A DNA stretch of 64,000 bases from Melaminivora jejuensis. Its GTDB lineage: Bacteria; Pseudomonadota; Gammaproteobacteria; Burkholderiales; Burkholderiaceae_C. How positions within the stretch are numbered: the first letter of the stretch is position 1; every line of letters begins with the position of its first letter. Made by a program: the position numbers and the translations under genes. The DNA is taken from positions 2,294,001 to 2,358,000 of the forward strand of contig NZ_JACWIJ010000002.1 of NCBI RefSeq assembly GCF_017811175.1, written 5' to 3'. Positions 28,282 to 37,777 of this stretch are shown here, piece by piece. The notes beneath the pieces were generated by a model. That model saw only the letters and a program-made list of their open reading frames with translations, ran no database searches and had not been told where the DNA came from.

Positions 28282-28968
28282 TCAGATCAGCCGCTGCAGG
28301 GCGCTGGCCGCCAGCTCGGCCATGCGCGTCAGAAAGTCCGTGCCCATGGTGGCGTCGAAGCGCTCGGCATCGGGCGAACCCAGCACCAGCAGACCGAAGG
28401 CCGGCTGTGCCGTGTCGTCCAGCGCTCCCGGGCGCAGCGGCAGCAGGGCCAGCGACTGCACATCCTGCCCCTGCTCCAGCCAGCCCACGGCCTCGAAGCC
28501 CAGGTTGGGGCCGCAAAACGGCATGGTCAGCGATGAGGCAAAGGCACGCACGTCGTCGCTTGCGCCCTGGGCGAAGGGCGCCTGGGCGTGTTCGGCGGCA
28601 ACGCCCCACAGCCGCAGCGCCACCTGCGGCACGTCGAACAGCGTGGCCATGCCCTGCTGCACGGCCTGCGGCACGTCGGCGGCTGCGCGCACCGCCGCCA
28701 GCTGGCGCGCCCACTGGTGGATCTTGCCGGCGATGGTGGCGTTTTCGTGGCTGTTGCGCACCATGTCCATGACGCGCTGCTCCAGATCCTTGATCTTGCC
28801 GCGCAGCATCTCGGCCTGGCGCTCCTGCAGGCTGACGGCGCGCTGGCCGTGCGGGCTGGTCAGGGTGACGATGGACAGCAGCTCGGCGTGGCGCTCGAAA
28901 AAGCCCGGCGTGCTGGCCAGGTACTGGGCGATGTCGTCTTCGGTGATGGGATTGAGGGGCTGGGTCAT
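28282..28968 (-). CDS. DUF484 family protein
   Basis: A 228-aa protein with an N-terminal helical segment (DDIAQYLASTPGFFERHAEL) and coiled coil (RGKIKDLEQRVMDMVRN), then a GAF-like domain containing LLPLRPGALDD and GLLVLGSPDAERF. This is the DUF484 family, whose gene usually precedes xerC. Function is not established; the GAF fold suggests ligand or protein sensing. It is translationally adjacent to xerC. The start ATG at 28968 has only a weak ribosome site. Confidence 0.9.
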   Translation of the reverse strand: MTQPLNPITEDDIAQYLASTPGFFERHAELLSIVTLTSPHGQRAVSLQERQAEMLRGKIKDLEQRVMDMVRNSHENATIAGKIHQWARQLAAVRAAADVPQAVQQGMATLFDVPQVALRLWGVAAEHAQAPFAQGASDDVRAFASSLTMPFCGPNLGFEAVGWLEQGQDVQSLALLPLRPGALDDTAQPAFGLLVLGSPDAERFDATMGTDFLTRMAELAASALQRLI

Positions 28969-29061
28969 GGGTCAGGTACGCAAGGTTGAGCTGGCCGGGG
29001 GATTATCCCGGTGGCACGCGGGAGACGCACGGACAGCGCCGGGCCTCGCCATAATCAGCCG

Positions 29062-30758
29062 ATGCCCCGCGACAACCAATACCTGCATCCCCGCCGCACC
29101 CCGCCCACCCCACTGCAGGCGGCCACCGTGCTGCTGCTGCGCGACGCGCCCGGCGCCGATGGCACCCCGGCGCTGCAAGTGCTGATGACGCGCCGCTCGG
29201 CCAAGGCCAGCTTCGTGCCTGGTGCCTACGTCTTCCCGGGCGGCGGCATCGAGGCGCAGGACGCCGCGCCCGAAGCGCACGCCCTGGCCGACCATCGCCC
29301 GGCGCAGACCGGCCAACGCCTGACCGAGGCCCTGGCCGCACTGCGCGAGAGCTTCGAGGAGCTGGGCATCCTGCTGGCGCGCCACCCCAATGGCCGCTGG
29401 GCCGATGCCGGCGACATCGCCGCGCTCGACCGCAAGGCCGACTTTGCCCCGCAGTGCGCCGCACGCGGCCTGCGCCTGGCCGCCGACGCCATGTACCAGC
29501 TGGCGCACTGGACGGCCGATCGCAACCTGCCTAAGCGCTTTGCCGTGCCCTTCCTGGTCGCCCGTATGCCGCCCGGCCAGGAGCCGGTGGCCGACGAGGC
29601 CGAGCAGTTCGAGCCGGTGTGGGTGCGCCCGCAGGACGCGCTGGCACGCCACGAGGCCGGGCAATTCTTCATGATTTTCCCGACCATTCGCACGCTGGAG
29701 CGCCTGGCGCAGTACGCCAGCGCGCAGGAGGTGCTGGATGCGGTGGCGCACGAGCAGCCGCTGTGGACGACCTGCCCGCGCTCGGGCCTGGTGGCCGGCA
29801 AGGTCGAGCACTTCATGGAACACGAGCCGGCCTATGGCGAGCTGGCCCTGGTCTGCCCGGATGGCCACCACCAGCACCCGCTGGACTGGCAGTGCGAGCG
29901 CGTGCTGCCGCTGCTCAAGAACGTGCAGCGCCTCACGGCACCCAACCCCGGCGTCATGACCGGCCCGGGCACCAACAGCTATCTGGTGGGCGAGCCAGCC
30001 ACTGGCTACATCGCCATCGACCCCGGCCCGGCCGAGCCCGAGCACATCGAGCGCCTGTGGCGCGCCGCTGGCGGCGACATCCGCGCCATCGTCTGCACGC
30101 ACTCGCACCCCGACCACTTCCCGGGCGCGGCGCCGTTGCAGGCGCTGGTGGCCGCGCATGGCCGCGCCGCGCCACCCATCCTGGGCCTGCCCTCGGCCCC
30201 ACGGCACGCGCCGCCAGCCAGTTCACGCCCGACCGAGCGCTATCGAATGGTGAGCTGCTCACGCTTGCTGGACAAGGGCTAGAGGGCAAAATCACCCATA
30301 CCCTGGAAGTCGTCCACACGCCCGGCCACGCGGCCAACCACATCTGCCTGATCCTGCGCGAGGACGGGCTGCTGTTCTCGGGCGACCACATCCTGAACGG
30401 CAGCACCACCATCATCGACCCGCCCGACGGCAACATGGCCGACTACCTGGACTCGCTCGAGCGCCTGGACGCGCTGTGCGCCGAGCACGGCGTGGACTAC
30501 ATCGCCCCGGCGCATGGCTATGTGCTGGGCGATGCGCGCCGCGTCATCGCCGGCCTGCAGGCGCACCGCCTGGCACGCGAGGCCAAGGTGCTGGCCGCCA
30601 TGCAGGCGCGCCCGGGCGGCAGCATAGAGGACTGGGTGCGCCTGGCCTATGGCGACGTGCCCGAGCGCATGTGGCCGCTGGCGCAGCGCTCGCTGCTGGC
30701 GCACGTGGAGCGCATCCGCGCCCTGGAGCCGGGCAACAACCTGACGGAGCTGACGTGA
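29062..30758 (+). CDS. NUDIX hydrolase / metallo-beta-lactamase fusion protein (apparent frameshift)
   Basis: The N-terminal ~230 residues form a NUDIX domain (FPGGGIEAQDA and LRESFEELGILL supplying the REx2EE box). The C-terminal ~300 residues form an MBL-fold hydrolase of the LACTB2/RNase type: GPGTNSYLV, THSHPDHFPGA, HTPGHAANHI, SGDHILNG, and AHGYVLG. The frame breaks at CCCC (30197-30200); one extra C restores a 565-aa protein. A 40-bp repeat copy directly after the break encodes ALSNGELLTLAGQGLEG in the restored frame. The combination suggests hydrolysis of a CoA- or nucleotide-linked ester, but the substrate is unknown. The stop overlaps the next start (GTGA). Confidence 0.85.
30240..30283 (-). 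repeat. 40-bp dispersed repeat (inside the NUDIX-MBL gene)
   Basis: Degenerate copy: CTATCGAATGGTGAGCTGCT followed by CACGCTTGCTGGACAAGGGC. It is in frame with the MBL domain. Confidence 0.65.
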
Positions 30759-31543
30759 CCGACCCGGGGCAGGCGCCGGCCATCCGCCTGGCCAAGCGCC
30801 TGGCTGCCGAGGTCGGCTGCTCGCGCCGCGAGGCCGAGCTGTACATCGAGGGCGGCCACGTCAGCGTCGATGGCCGGGTGGTCGAGGAGCCGGGCGCCCG
30901 CGTCGGTGCGCAGCAGCAGGTGCGCCTGGCCTCCGGCGCGCGCGCCGAGGAGTTGCCGCCGGTCACGCTGCTGCTGCACAAGCCGCCGGGCTTCGAGGCC
31001 GGGCTGGGCCTGGGGCAGACCCCGGGCGAGGCGCACGCCAGCCGCAGCCGGGGCGAGGCGCCCCTGGCGCTGGAGCTGCTGCGCCCGGACAGCCACCACG
31101 TAGGCGAAGGCCCGCCGGTGCGCGTGCTGGGCCGGCACTTCAAGAACCTGGCCTGCCACACGCCCCTGCCCACCGAGGCCAGCGGCCTGGTGGTCTATAC
31201 CCAGGATGGCCGCGTGGCGCGCAAGCTGCAGCAGGACGCCGAGACGCTGGAGCACGAGTGCATCGTCCAAGTGGCCGGCCAGATCGCCGACGGCGGCCTG
31301 CAGCGCCTGTGCCACGGCCTGGAGTTCAATGGCCGGCCCCTGCCGCCCATCAAGGTCAGCTGGCAAAGCGAGCAGCGCCTGCGCTTTGCCTTGAAGGGCA
31401 TCCGGCCTGGCCAGGTGCCGGCGATGTGCGCCGCCGTGGGCCTCTCGGTCACGGCGCTCAGGCGCCTGCGCATTGGCCGCATCGCCCTGGCCCCGCTGGC
31501 CGAGGGGCAGTGGCGTTATGTGTTGCCGTGGGAGCGGTTCTGA
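30755..31543 (+). CDS. RsuA/RluF-family pseudouridine synthase homologue lacking the catalytic Asp
   Basis: A 262-aa protein starting with GTG at 30755 (GTGA overlap with the previous stop). It has an S4 RNA-binding domain at residues about 5-60 (RLAKRLAAEVGCSRREAELY) and a PSUS fold (LLLHKPPGFE, later SGLVVYTQDGR and PIKVSWQSEQRLRFALKG). In true synthases the motif is GRLDxDxxGL with a nucleophilic Asp; here the aligned stretch is TPLPTEASGL, so the Asp is Pro. It is probably an RNA-binding protein without pseudouridylation activity, or uses a different residue. The two genes together form an operon. Confidence 0.8.
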   Translation: MTDPGQAPAIRLAKRLAAEVGCSRREAELYIEGGHVSVDGRVVEEPGARVGAQQQVRLASGARAEELPPVTLLLHKPPGFEAGLGLGQTPGEAHASRSRGEAPLALELLRPDSHHVGEGPPVRVLGRHFKNLACHTPLPTEASGLVVYTQDGRVARKLQQDAETLEHECIVQVAGQIADGGLQRLCHGLEFNGRPLPPIKVSWQSEQRLRFALKGIRPGQVPAMCAAVGLSVTALRRLRIGRIALAPLAEGQWRYVLPWERF

Positions 31544-31554
31544 AACGCCCGGTT

Positions 31555-31600
31555 TCGCTATTGAAAATATAGCTTCTTGCGCTTGCCCCATCAGGGCTGG
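31555..31600 (-). repeat. 40-bp dispersed repeat (before rnpB 3' end)
   Basis: CGCTATTGAAAATATAGCTT followed by CTTGCGCTTGCCCCATCAGG, a diverged copy between the convergent ends of the S4-domain gene and rnpB. It contains an AT-rich inverted repeat (CTATTGAAAATATAG) and may act as a terminator. Confidence 0.7.
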
Positions 31601-31619
31601 AGCACGAAACGACAGAAAG

Positions 31620-31952
31620 TGTGAAGCCTGCCGATAAGCCGGATTCTGTGCATCCGCACGCCCCTTGCAGGGCTGCGCGGATGTGACCGCCATTACTCTG
31701 GGCCGGGGGTCGCCCACCCGGCTCGATGCCACCTACCCGCACACTCCGGGGGCCCCGTCAACGTGTGCCTACTTGGTGTTGCTGCGCGTAGAGATTGCCC
31801 GTTTCATCCGAACTGAATCGGCTCGTCTCTGTTGCTCTGATCCTCACCTCACGGTGGACAGCCGTTAGCTGCTACGCTGCCCTGTGCAGTCCGGACGTTC
31901 CTCCAGTGCGGCCTTTCGGCACATGCACCAGCGGCGGTCTGGCAGGCTTCAC
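31620..31952 (-). ncRNA. rnpB: RNase P RNA (class A)
   Basis: The minus strand begins GAAGCCTGCCAGACCGCC. It has the conserved P4 5' strand and neighbours (AGGAACGTCCGGAC), GCAGCTAACGGC, CACAGAGACGAGCC-like CAACAGAGACGAG, GATGAAACGGG, and the 3' universal region GGTAGGTGGCATCGAGC, GGCCCAGAGTAATGGC and ACAGAATCCGGCTTATCGGC, pairing back to the 5' end as GCCTGCC/GGCAGGC. Length about 333 nt is typical. It is the catalytic RNA for tRNA 5' maturation. A GATAAT lies 7-13 bases upstream of the 5' end as a possible -10 box. Confidence 0.97.
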
Positions 31953-32095
31953 AGCGCGCGATTATCGCTGCGCTGTGCGCCCGGGCCGCTGGCGGGAAGG
32001 GCATATCCATATCACGCGCGCGCAAAAGATGTCCGCCACAATGGCCGCCATCCTTTCCCGCCCACTGGGGTGCAACCTTCTTCCGGAGCTTCGAC

Positions 32096-33013
<918 letters not shown>

Positions 33014-33027
33014 AGCCGGCAGACAGC

Positions 33028-33333
33028 TCACGATGCAGCACGCCTGTTGCGGTGCAACAGGACATGCTCCTTGAGCACCGCATCCATCCGCGCCTGCCAG
33101 CCCTCGCCGGTACTGCGGAAATATTCGACGACCTCCGGGCTGTAGCGCACCGACAGGAGCACCTTGGGAGCTGCGGACTTCGGGCGCCCGCCCCGGTTGA
33201 CCCGGGCGCGCGCCAGCATCTCGTCGGTCAGTTCCGGCAGTTCGTCATATTCCGCAGCGCCTACCTGATGGGCATCGACCCGCTGCAGGTCAGAGCCCAA
33301 GCAGCGTGCCGATCCGGTCTTTCTCGCGCTCAT
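33028..33333 (-). CDS. brnA: BrnA-family antitoxin (DUF4415)
   Basis: A 101-aa protein with LPELTDEMLARARVNRGGRP, then KVLLSVRYSPEVVEYFRS and GWQARMDAVLKEHV. This is the DUF4415 ribbon-helix-helix C-terminus typical of BrnA antitoxins, which bind DNA and neutralise the BrnT RNase. It overlaps the end of the brnT remnant, as is normal for brnTA. Since the toxin is deleted, this is an orphan antitoxin that could still repress its own promoter. Confidence 0.85.
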   Translation of the reverse strand: MSARKTGSARCLGSDLQRVDAHQVGAAEYDELPELTDEMLARARVNRGGRPKSAAPKVLLSVRYSPEVVEYFRSTGEGWQARMDAVLKEHVLLHRNRRAAS

Positions 33334-33471
33334 TGGCCTTCCTCATGCTGAAGACATGGCGGGCCGCGCCACGCGGGGTGTAGCCGACAACCACCATGCG
33401 CCCGGCCAGCAGGCCATAGCACAGGATGCGGGTTTCACCATAGTCTTGGCGGGGTCGAAGGTCACGCGCAT
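33290..33471 (-). pseudogene. brnT: brnT toxin remnant with an internal deletion
   Basis: The start ATG at 33471 encodes MRVTFDPAK, then the frame is lost. In another frame the sequence resumes as YGETRILCYGLLAGRMVVVG followed by YTPRGAARHVFSMRKANERE, the C-terminal beta sheet and RKAN motif of BrnT. Roughly 25-30 codons of the middle are missing with a length not divisible by three, so no toxin can be made. The stop lies at 33290, inside brnA. This is a genuine deletion, not a one-base indel. Confidence 0.8.
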
Positions 33472-33477
33472 GACGTT

Positions 33478-33489
33478 ATTGTAGCTACA
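33478..33489 (-). promoter_or_regulatory. Putative brnTA promoter/operator
   Basis: The perfect 10-bp palindrome TGTAGCTACA overlaps a TACAAT -10-like box, about 8 bases before the brnT ATG. An antitoxin-bound operator covering the -10 is what autoregulation by BrnA would predict (inference). Confidence 0.4.
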
Positions 33490-33647
33490 CGAATCCAGGC
33501 TTCGACAGCCGTGCCAACAGTGGCGGGACGCCCGCTTGCGCCGTGCTCACGCACAGGCAGGCTGCTGCGTCCTACAGCCGGTGCCAGGGCCGGGGCGAAG
33601 AATGGCTGGGGCCGTACCCGCCCAGCCGCCCTGCCCATCGCCCGCCC

Positions 33648-34421
33648 ATGCCAGATTTCTCCTCCGCCCCCGCCGCCCGCCTGGCGTTCAAGGTGCTCAC
33701 CGTGAACGTCCACAAGGGCTTCACCTCCTTCAATCGCCGCTTCATGCTGCATGAGCTGCGCGAGGCGGTGCGGCAGGTGGCGGCGGACGTGGTCTTTCTG
33801 CAGGAGGTGCTGGGCACGCACCAGCGCCACGCCAGCCGGGTGCGCAATTTCCCCGCGCAGCCGCACTACGAGTTCCTGGCCGACTCCATCTGGAGCCAGT
33901 ACGCCTATGGCCGCAACGCCGTCTATGACAGCGGCCACCACGGCAACGCGCTGCTGTCCAAGTTCCCCATCGTGCATTTCGAGAACCACGACATCTCGAT
34001 CGCTGGCCCGGAGCGCCGCGGCATGTTGCACTGCGTGCTGCAGCCGCCCACTCTGGCCACGCCGGTACATGCCATCTGCGTACACCTGGGCCTGCAGGAG
34101 GCGCACCGCCACCAGCAGTTGCACCGCATGGCGGCGCTGGTGCGCTCGCTGCCCGAGAGCGAGCCCATCATCGTCGCCGGCGACTTCAACGACTGGCGGG
34201 GCCGGGCGCACACGCTGCTGGCCCGCGAGGCCGGGCTGCGCGAGGTCTTCGTGCATTCCCTGGGCCGGGCGCTGCGCACCTTCCCGGCGCCCATGCCGCT
34301 CTTGCCGCTGGATCGCATCTACGTGCGCGGCGTGGCCATCCACGCGCCGGTGCCGCTGCCCCGGCGGCCCTGGAGCCGGCTGTCCGACCATGCCCCGCTG
34401 GCGGCGGAGATCGCACTGTGA
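33648..34421 (+). CDS. ybhP: Endonuclease/exonuclease/phosphatase family protein (YbhP-like)
   Basis: A 257-aa EEP-fold protein starting MPDFSSAPAARLAFKVLTVN. Metal and catalytic motifs are VNVHKGF, FLQEVLGTH (Glu), GHHGNALLSKFP, IVAGDFNDWRG and SDHAPLAAE (the terminal His). It is the first gene of a three-gene set with clsB and a YbhN-like protein, exactly as in E. coli ybhP-clsB-ybhN. The stop overlaps the clsB GTG start. A role in phospholipid or phosphodiester metabolism is inferred from the context. Confidence 0.88.
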   Translation: MPDFSSAPAARLAFKVLTVNVHKGFTSFNRRFMLHELREAVRQVAADVVFLQEVLGTHQRHASRVRNFPAQPHYEFLADSIWSQYAYGRNAVYDSGHHGNALLSKFPIVHFENHDISIAGPERRGMLHCVLQPPTLATPVHAICVHLGLQEAHRHQQLHRMAALVRSLPESEPIIVAGDFNDWRGRAHTLLAREAGLREVFVHSLGRALRTFPAPMPLLPLDRIYVRGVAIHAPVPLPRRPWSRLSDHAPLAAEIAL

Positions 34422-35665
34422 AGCCCGCCCCTACAGCCACCCGGCCCGCACCACGGCGCGCCTCGCGCTGGGTGCCGGGCAACCATTTCGAGCTGCTGGA
34501 AAACGGCGAGGAGTTCTTCCCCGCCGTGTTCGAGGCCATCCGCAGCGCCCGGCACGAGGTACTGCTGGAGACCTTCATCCTGTTCGACGACAAGATCGGC
34601 CGCGCCCTGCACGCTGCACTCTTGCAGGCGGCGCAGCAGGGCGTGCAGGTGCATGTGCTGGTGGATGGCTTTGGCTCGCCCGACCTGCCGCCCGAGTTCA
34701 TCGCCGCGCTGGTGCAGGCCGGCGTGCATTACCGTGTGTTCGACCCAGGCGGGCGGCGCCTGTTCGGCCAGCGGCTGAACGTGCTGCGCCGGATGCACCG
34801 CAAGATCGTTGTGGTCGATGGCCAGCTGGCCTTCATCGGCGGCATCAACTACTCGGCCGACCACGTGGCCGACTTCGGCCCGCAGGCCAAGCAGGACTGG
34901 GCGGTGCGCGTGCGCGGGCCCATCGTGGCGCACATTCAGCGCTTTGCCCGCTGCGCCGTGCTGCCGCGGGGCGATGAGCGCCGGCGCAAGCTGCGCGCAC
35001 CCCTGCCCGAACTGGCGCACGCCGGCATGGCAGACGCCATCTTCGTCACGCGCGACAACGACCTACACACCACCGACATCGAGCGCCACTACCGCATCGC
35101 CCTGCGCATTGCGCGCCAGCGGGTGGTGATTGCCAATGCCTATTTCTTCCCCGGCTGGCGCTTGGTACGCGCCATGCGCCGGGCGGCGCGCCGGGGCGTG
35201 CAGGTCACGCTGATCCTGCAGGGCGAGCCGGACATGCCCATCGTCAAGACGGCCGCCAGCCTGCTGTACGACCACCTGCTGCGCGCCGGCGTGCGCATCT
35301 TCGAATACTGCGAACGGCCACTGCATGGCAAGGTGGCGCTGGTCGATGGCGAGTGGGCCACGGTAGGTTCGAGCAACCTCGATCCGCTCAGCCTGTCGCT
35401 GAACCTGGAGGCCAACGTCATCATCCGCGACGCTGGCTTCAACGCCCGGCTGCACGCGCGCCTGGCACGCCTGATGCGCGAGGCCTGCACCCAGGTGCAG
35501 GCCCAGCCCAAGGGCGCTTTCGAAGGCCTGCGGCTGCTGCGCGGCTATCTGCTGTACCACCTGATGCGCTGGTTCCCGACCTGGGCCGGCTGGCTGCCGC
35601 GCCACCAGCCGCATATCTCGCTGGTGCAGCCCGAGGCCGGCCATGCGGGCAGCACCACCCGTTGA
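34418..35665 (+). CDS. clsB: Cardiolipin synthase B (phospholipase D family)
   Basis: A 415-aa phospholipase-D-superfamily enzyme that forms cardiolipin at the inner membrane. Two HKD motifs are present: HRKIVVVDGQLAFIGGIN and HGKVALVDGEWATVGSSN, each followed by the conserved Asn/Asp region. No N-terminal membrane spans, unlike ClsA, which fits ClsB. It starts at a GTG (GTGA overlap) and its end overlaps the next gene by 23 bases. Confidence 0.93.
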   Translation: MKPAPTATRPAPRRASRWVPGNHFELLENGEEFFPAVFEAIRSARHEVLLETFILFDDKIGRALHAALLQAAQQGVQVHVLVDGFGSPDLPPEFIAALVQAGVHYRVFDPGGRRLFGQRLNVLRRMHRKIVVVDGQLAFIGGINYSADHVADFGPQAKQDWAVRVRGPIVAHIQRFARCAVLPRGDERRRKLRAPLPELAHAGMADAIFVTRDNDLHTTDIERHYRIALRIARQRVVIANAYFFPGWRLVRAMRRAARRGVQVTLILQGEPDMPIVKTAASLLYDHLLRAGVRIFEYCERPLHGKVALVDGEWATVGSSNLDPLSLSLNLEANVIIRDAGFNARLHARLARLMREACTQVQAQPKGAFEGLRLLRGYLLYHLMRWFPTWAGWLPRHQPHISLVQPEAGHAGSTTR

Positions 35666-36659
35666 GCAGCAGCACCAGCCCGGACGCTGGCGCACTCTGC
35701 TGGCCAGCCGCGCCTGGCGCTGGCTGGGCGGTGCGCTGATGGCACTGGTGGCGCTGGCCGTCGCCACGCTGCTGGTGCAGCGCGCCATGCAGGTGGACTG
35801 GCCAGCGGTGTGGCGCGCGCTGCGCGCACTGCCGGCGGCCACGCTGGCGCTGGGGGCAGCACTGGCCTGGGCCAGCCACCTGGCCTATGGCTGCTTCGAC
35901 CTGTTTGGCCGGCACGTCGTGCGCCACCCCCTGGGCGTGTCCCGCACCATGGCCATCACGCTGATCGCCTATCCGTTCACGCTCAACCTGGGCTCGCTGA
36001 TCGGCGGGGTGTCGGTGCGCTGGCGGCTGTACTCGCGCCAGGGCCTGGACGTGGGGCAGATCGCACAGGTTGTCGTGCTGTCCATCGTCACCAATTGGGT
36101 GGGCTACTTCCTGCTGGCCTGCGCCGTGTTCTGGCGCTGGACGCCGCAACTGCCAGGCAGCTGGCAGATCGGCGCGCTGCAGCTGCGCTGGCTGGGCGTG
36201 GCGCTGGCGGCGGTGAGCGTGCTGTACGTGCTGCTGTGCGCGCTGCGGGGCGGCCAGCCTTTCATTTTTCGCGGGCGCAGCCTGCCGCTGCCGACCTGGC
36301 GCGTGGCGCTGCTGCAGCTACTGCTGTCGAGCCTGAACTGGGCGCTGATGGGCGCTGCCGTGTGGGCGCTGGCGCAGGGCCAGGCGCCCTACCCGGCTGC
36401 GCTGGCCACGGTGCTGCTGGGGGCGGTGGTCGGCCTGGTGTCGCGCATTCCCGCCGGGCTGGGCGTGCTGGAGGCGGTGGGCACCGCCGTGCTCTCGGGC
36501 TACCTACCCGCCAGCCAGGCGCTGGCGGTGGTATTGGCGTTTCGCGCGCTGTACTACCTGGCGCCGCTGGCCGTGGCAGCGCTGGCACTGCTGGCCACCG
36601 AGCTGCTGTGGCGCCGCCAGGCGCCCACGCGCGCCGGCAGCCTGCCAGGCCTCAGCTGA
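35643..36659 (+). CDS. ybhN: YbhN/UPF0104-family membrane protein (lysylphosphatidylglycerol synthase TM region)
   Basis: A 338-aa polytopic protein with about eight membrane segments, including WLGGALMALVALAVATLLVQ near the N-terminus and LAVVLAFRALYYLAPLAVAA near the C-terminus. The motif LIGGVSVRWRLYSRQGL and SRIPAGLGVLEAVG are typical of the UPF0104/LPG-synthase TM family, proposed to move lipids. It completes the ybhP-clsB-ybhN-like operon. Its 3' end overlaps the convergent Bug gene by 8 bases. Confidence 0.88.
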   Translation: MRAAPPVEQQHQPGRWRTLLASRAWRWLGGALMALVALAVATLLVQRAMQVDWPAVWRALRALPAATLALGAALAWASHLAYGCFDLFGRHVVRHPLGVSRTMAITLIAYPFTLNLGSLIGGVSVRWRLYSRQGLDVGQIAQVVVLSIVTNWVGYFLLACAVFWRWTPQLPGSWQIGALQLRWLGVALAAVSVLYVLLCALRGGQPFIFRGRSLPLPTWRVALLQLLLSSLNWALMGAAVWALAQGQAPYPAALATVLLGAVVGLVSRIPAGLGVLEAVGTAVLSGYLPASQALAVVLAFRALYYLAPLAVAALALLATELLWRRQAPTRAGSLPGLS

Positions 36660-37640
36660 CCTTGAAGCCGGTCTCCTTGACGATGCGCTTCCAGCGCTCG
36701 TTGTCGGCGGCGATCATCTTGCCGAACTCCTCGGGCGTGGTGCGCCGGGGCGTGTAGTTGTAGCTGCGCAGCTTGGCCTGCACGTCCTCCAGTTGCATGA
36801 CCTTGTCCATCTCGTGCGCCAGATAGGCCACGGCCTCCTTGGGCGTTCCCTTGGGGCCAGCAGGCCGGCCCAGGAAGCGAAATCCATGCCCTCGATGCCC
36901 TGCTCCCTGAGCGTGGGCACATCCGGAAAAGACGCCGCGCGCTGCGGCATGACCACGCCCAGCGCCTTGACGCGCCCGGCGCGGATCATCTCCACGGCGG
37001 CGAACGAGTCCAGCGAAAAATCCACCTCGCCCGACACCACCGCCTGCATCTGCGGCGCCGTGCCCTTGTACTGGGCGTTGATGGTCTCGGGGGCGCCGAT
37101 GATGCGCTTGAACTCCTCGCTCATCAGGTTGATCATGCTGCTGCCCGAGGACATGGACAGGGGCTGCGGCCCGCGCGCCAGGGCAATCAGCTCCTTCATG
37201 TTGTTTGCCGGCAAGTCCTTGCGCGCAATCACGATGAAGCCCACGTCGCAGATGTGCGTGACCGGCTCGAAGCTGGCCAGCGCCTCGTAGCCGACCTTGT
37301 AGATGACCGGGCTGAGCGTCTGCGCACCGGCGGTGTTGATCAGCAGCGTGTAGCCATCGGGCGCGCTGCGCGCCACCTGCTCGGTGCCGATGGAGCCGCC
37401 CGCGCCGCCCTTGTTCTCGACGATGAAGGACTGGCCGACCTGCTCGCCGAGCTTTTGCAGCACCAGCCGCGCCACCACGTCGGTGGTGCCTCCGGCGGCA
37501 AAGGGCACGATGACGCGCACCGGCTTGTTCGGGTAGCCGCTGGCGCTGGCCGCCATGGCCCAGCCGGGCGCAGCTGCGGCGGCGGCCAGGCCCAGGCCCT
37601 GCATCAGCCATTGGCGGCGCGTGCTGTGGGGTGCATTCAT
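36652..37640 (-). CDS. Bug-family (tripartite tricarboxylate transporter-type) substrate-binding protein, apparent frameshift
   Basis: A periplasmic binding protein with an RR-containing signal (STRRQWLMQGLGLAAAAAAP, cleavage after GWAMA). Bug hallmarks are YPNKPVRVIVPFAAGGTTDVVAR, FIVENKGGAGGSIGTEQVA, and PDGYTLL. The frame breaks in the run at 36853-36856: adding one base continues APRERP as APKGTPKEAVAYLAHEMDKV and gives a normal 329-aa protein ending VKETGFKVS. The ligand is unknown; proximity to the CoA-ligase/beta-oxidation block suggests an organic acid feeding that pathway. Confidence 0.85.
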
Positions 37641-37777
37641 GCGTTTTGTCTCCTGTCGAAATCCAGGCCCGGCGCCCAAGTGGCCGGGGAGGAAATTTCA
37701 ATTGTGGAAACACCGTGCCAGCACGTCCAATTGCAAAAAACTCTGCGTCGATTCGCTGCGCCAATCAGGTGCATCGT

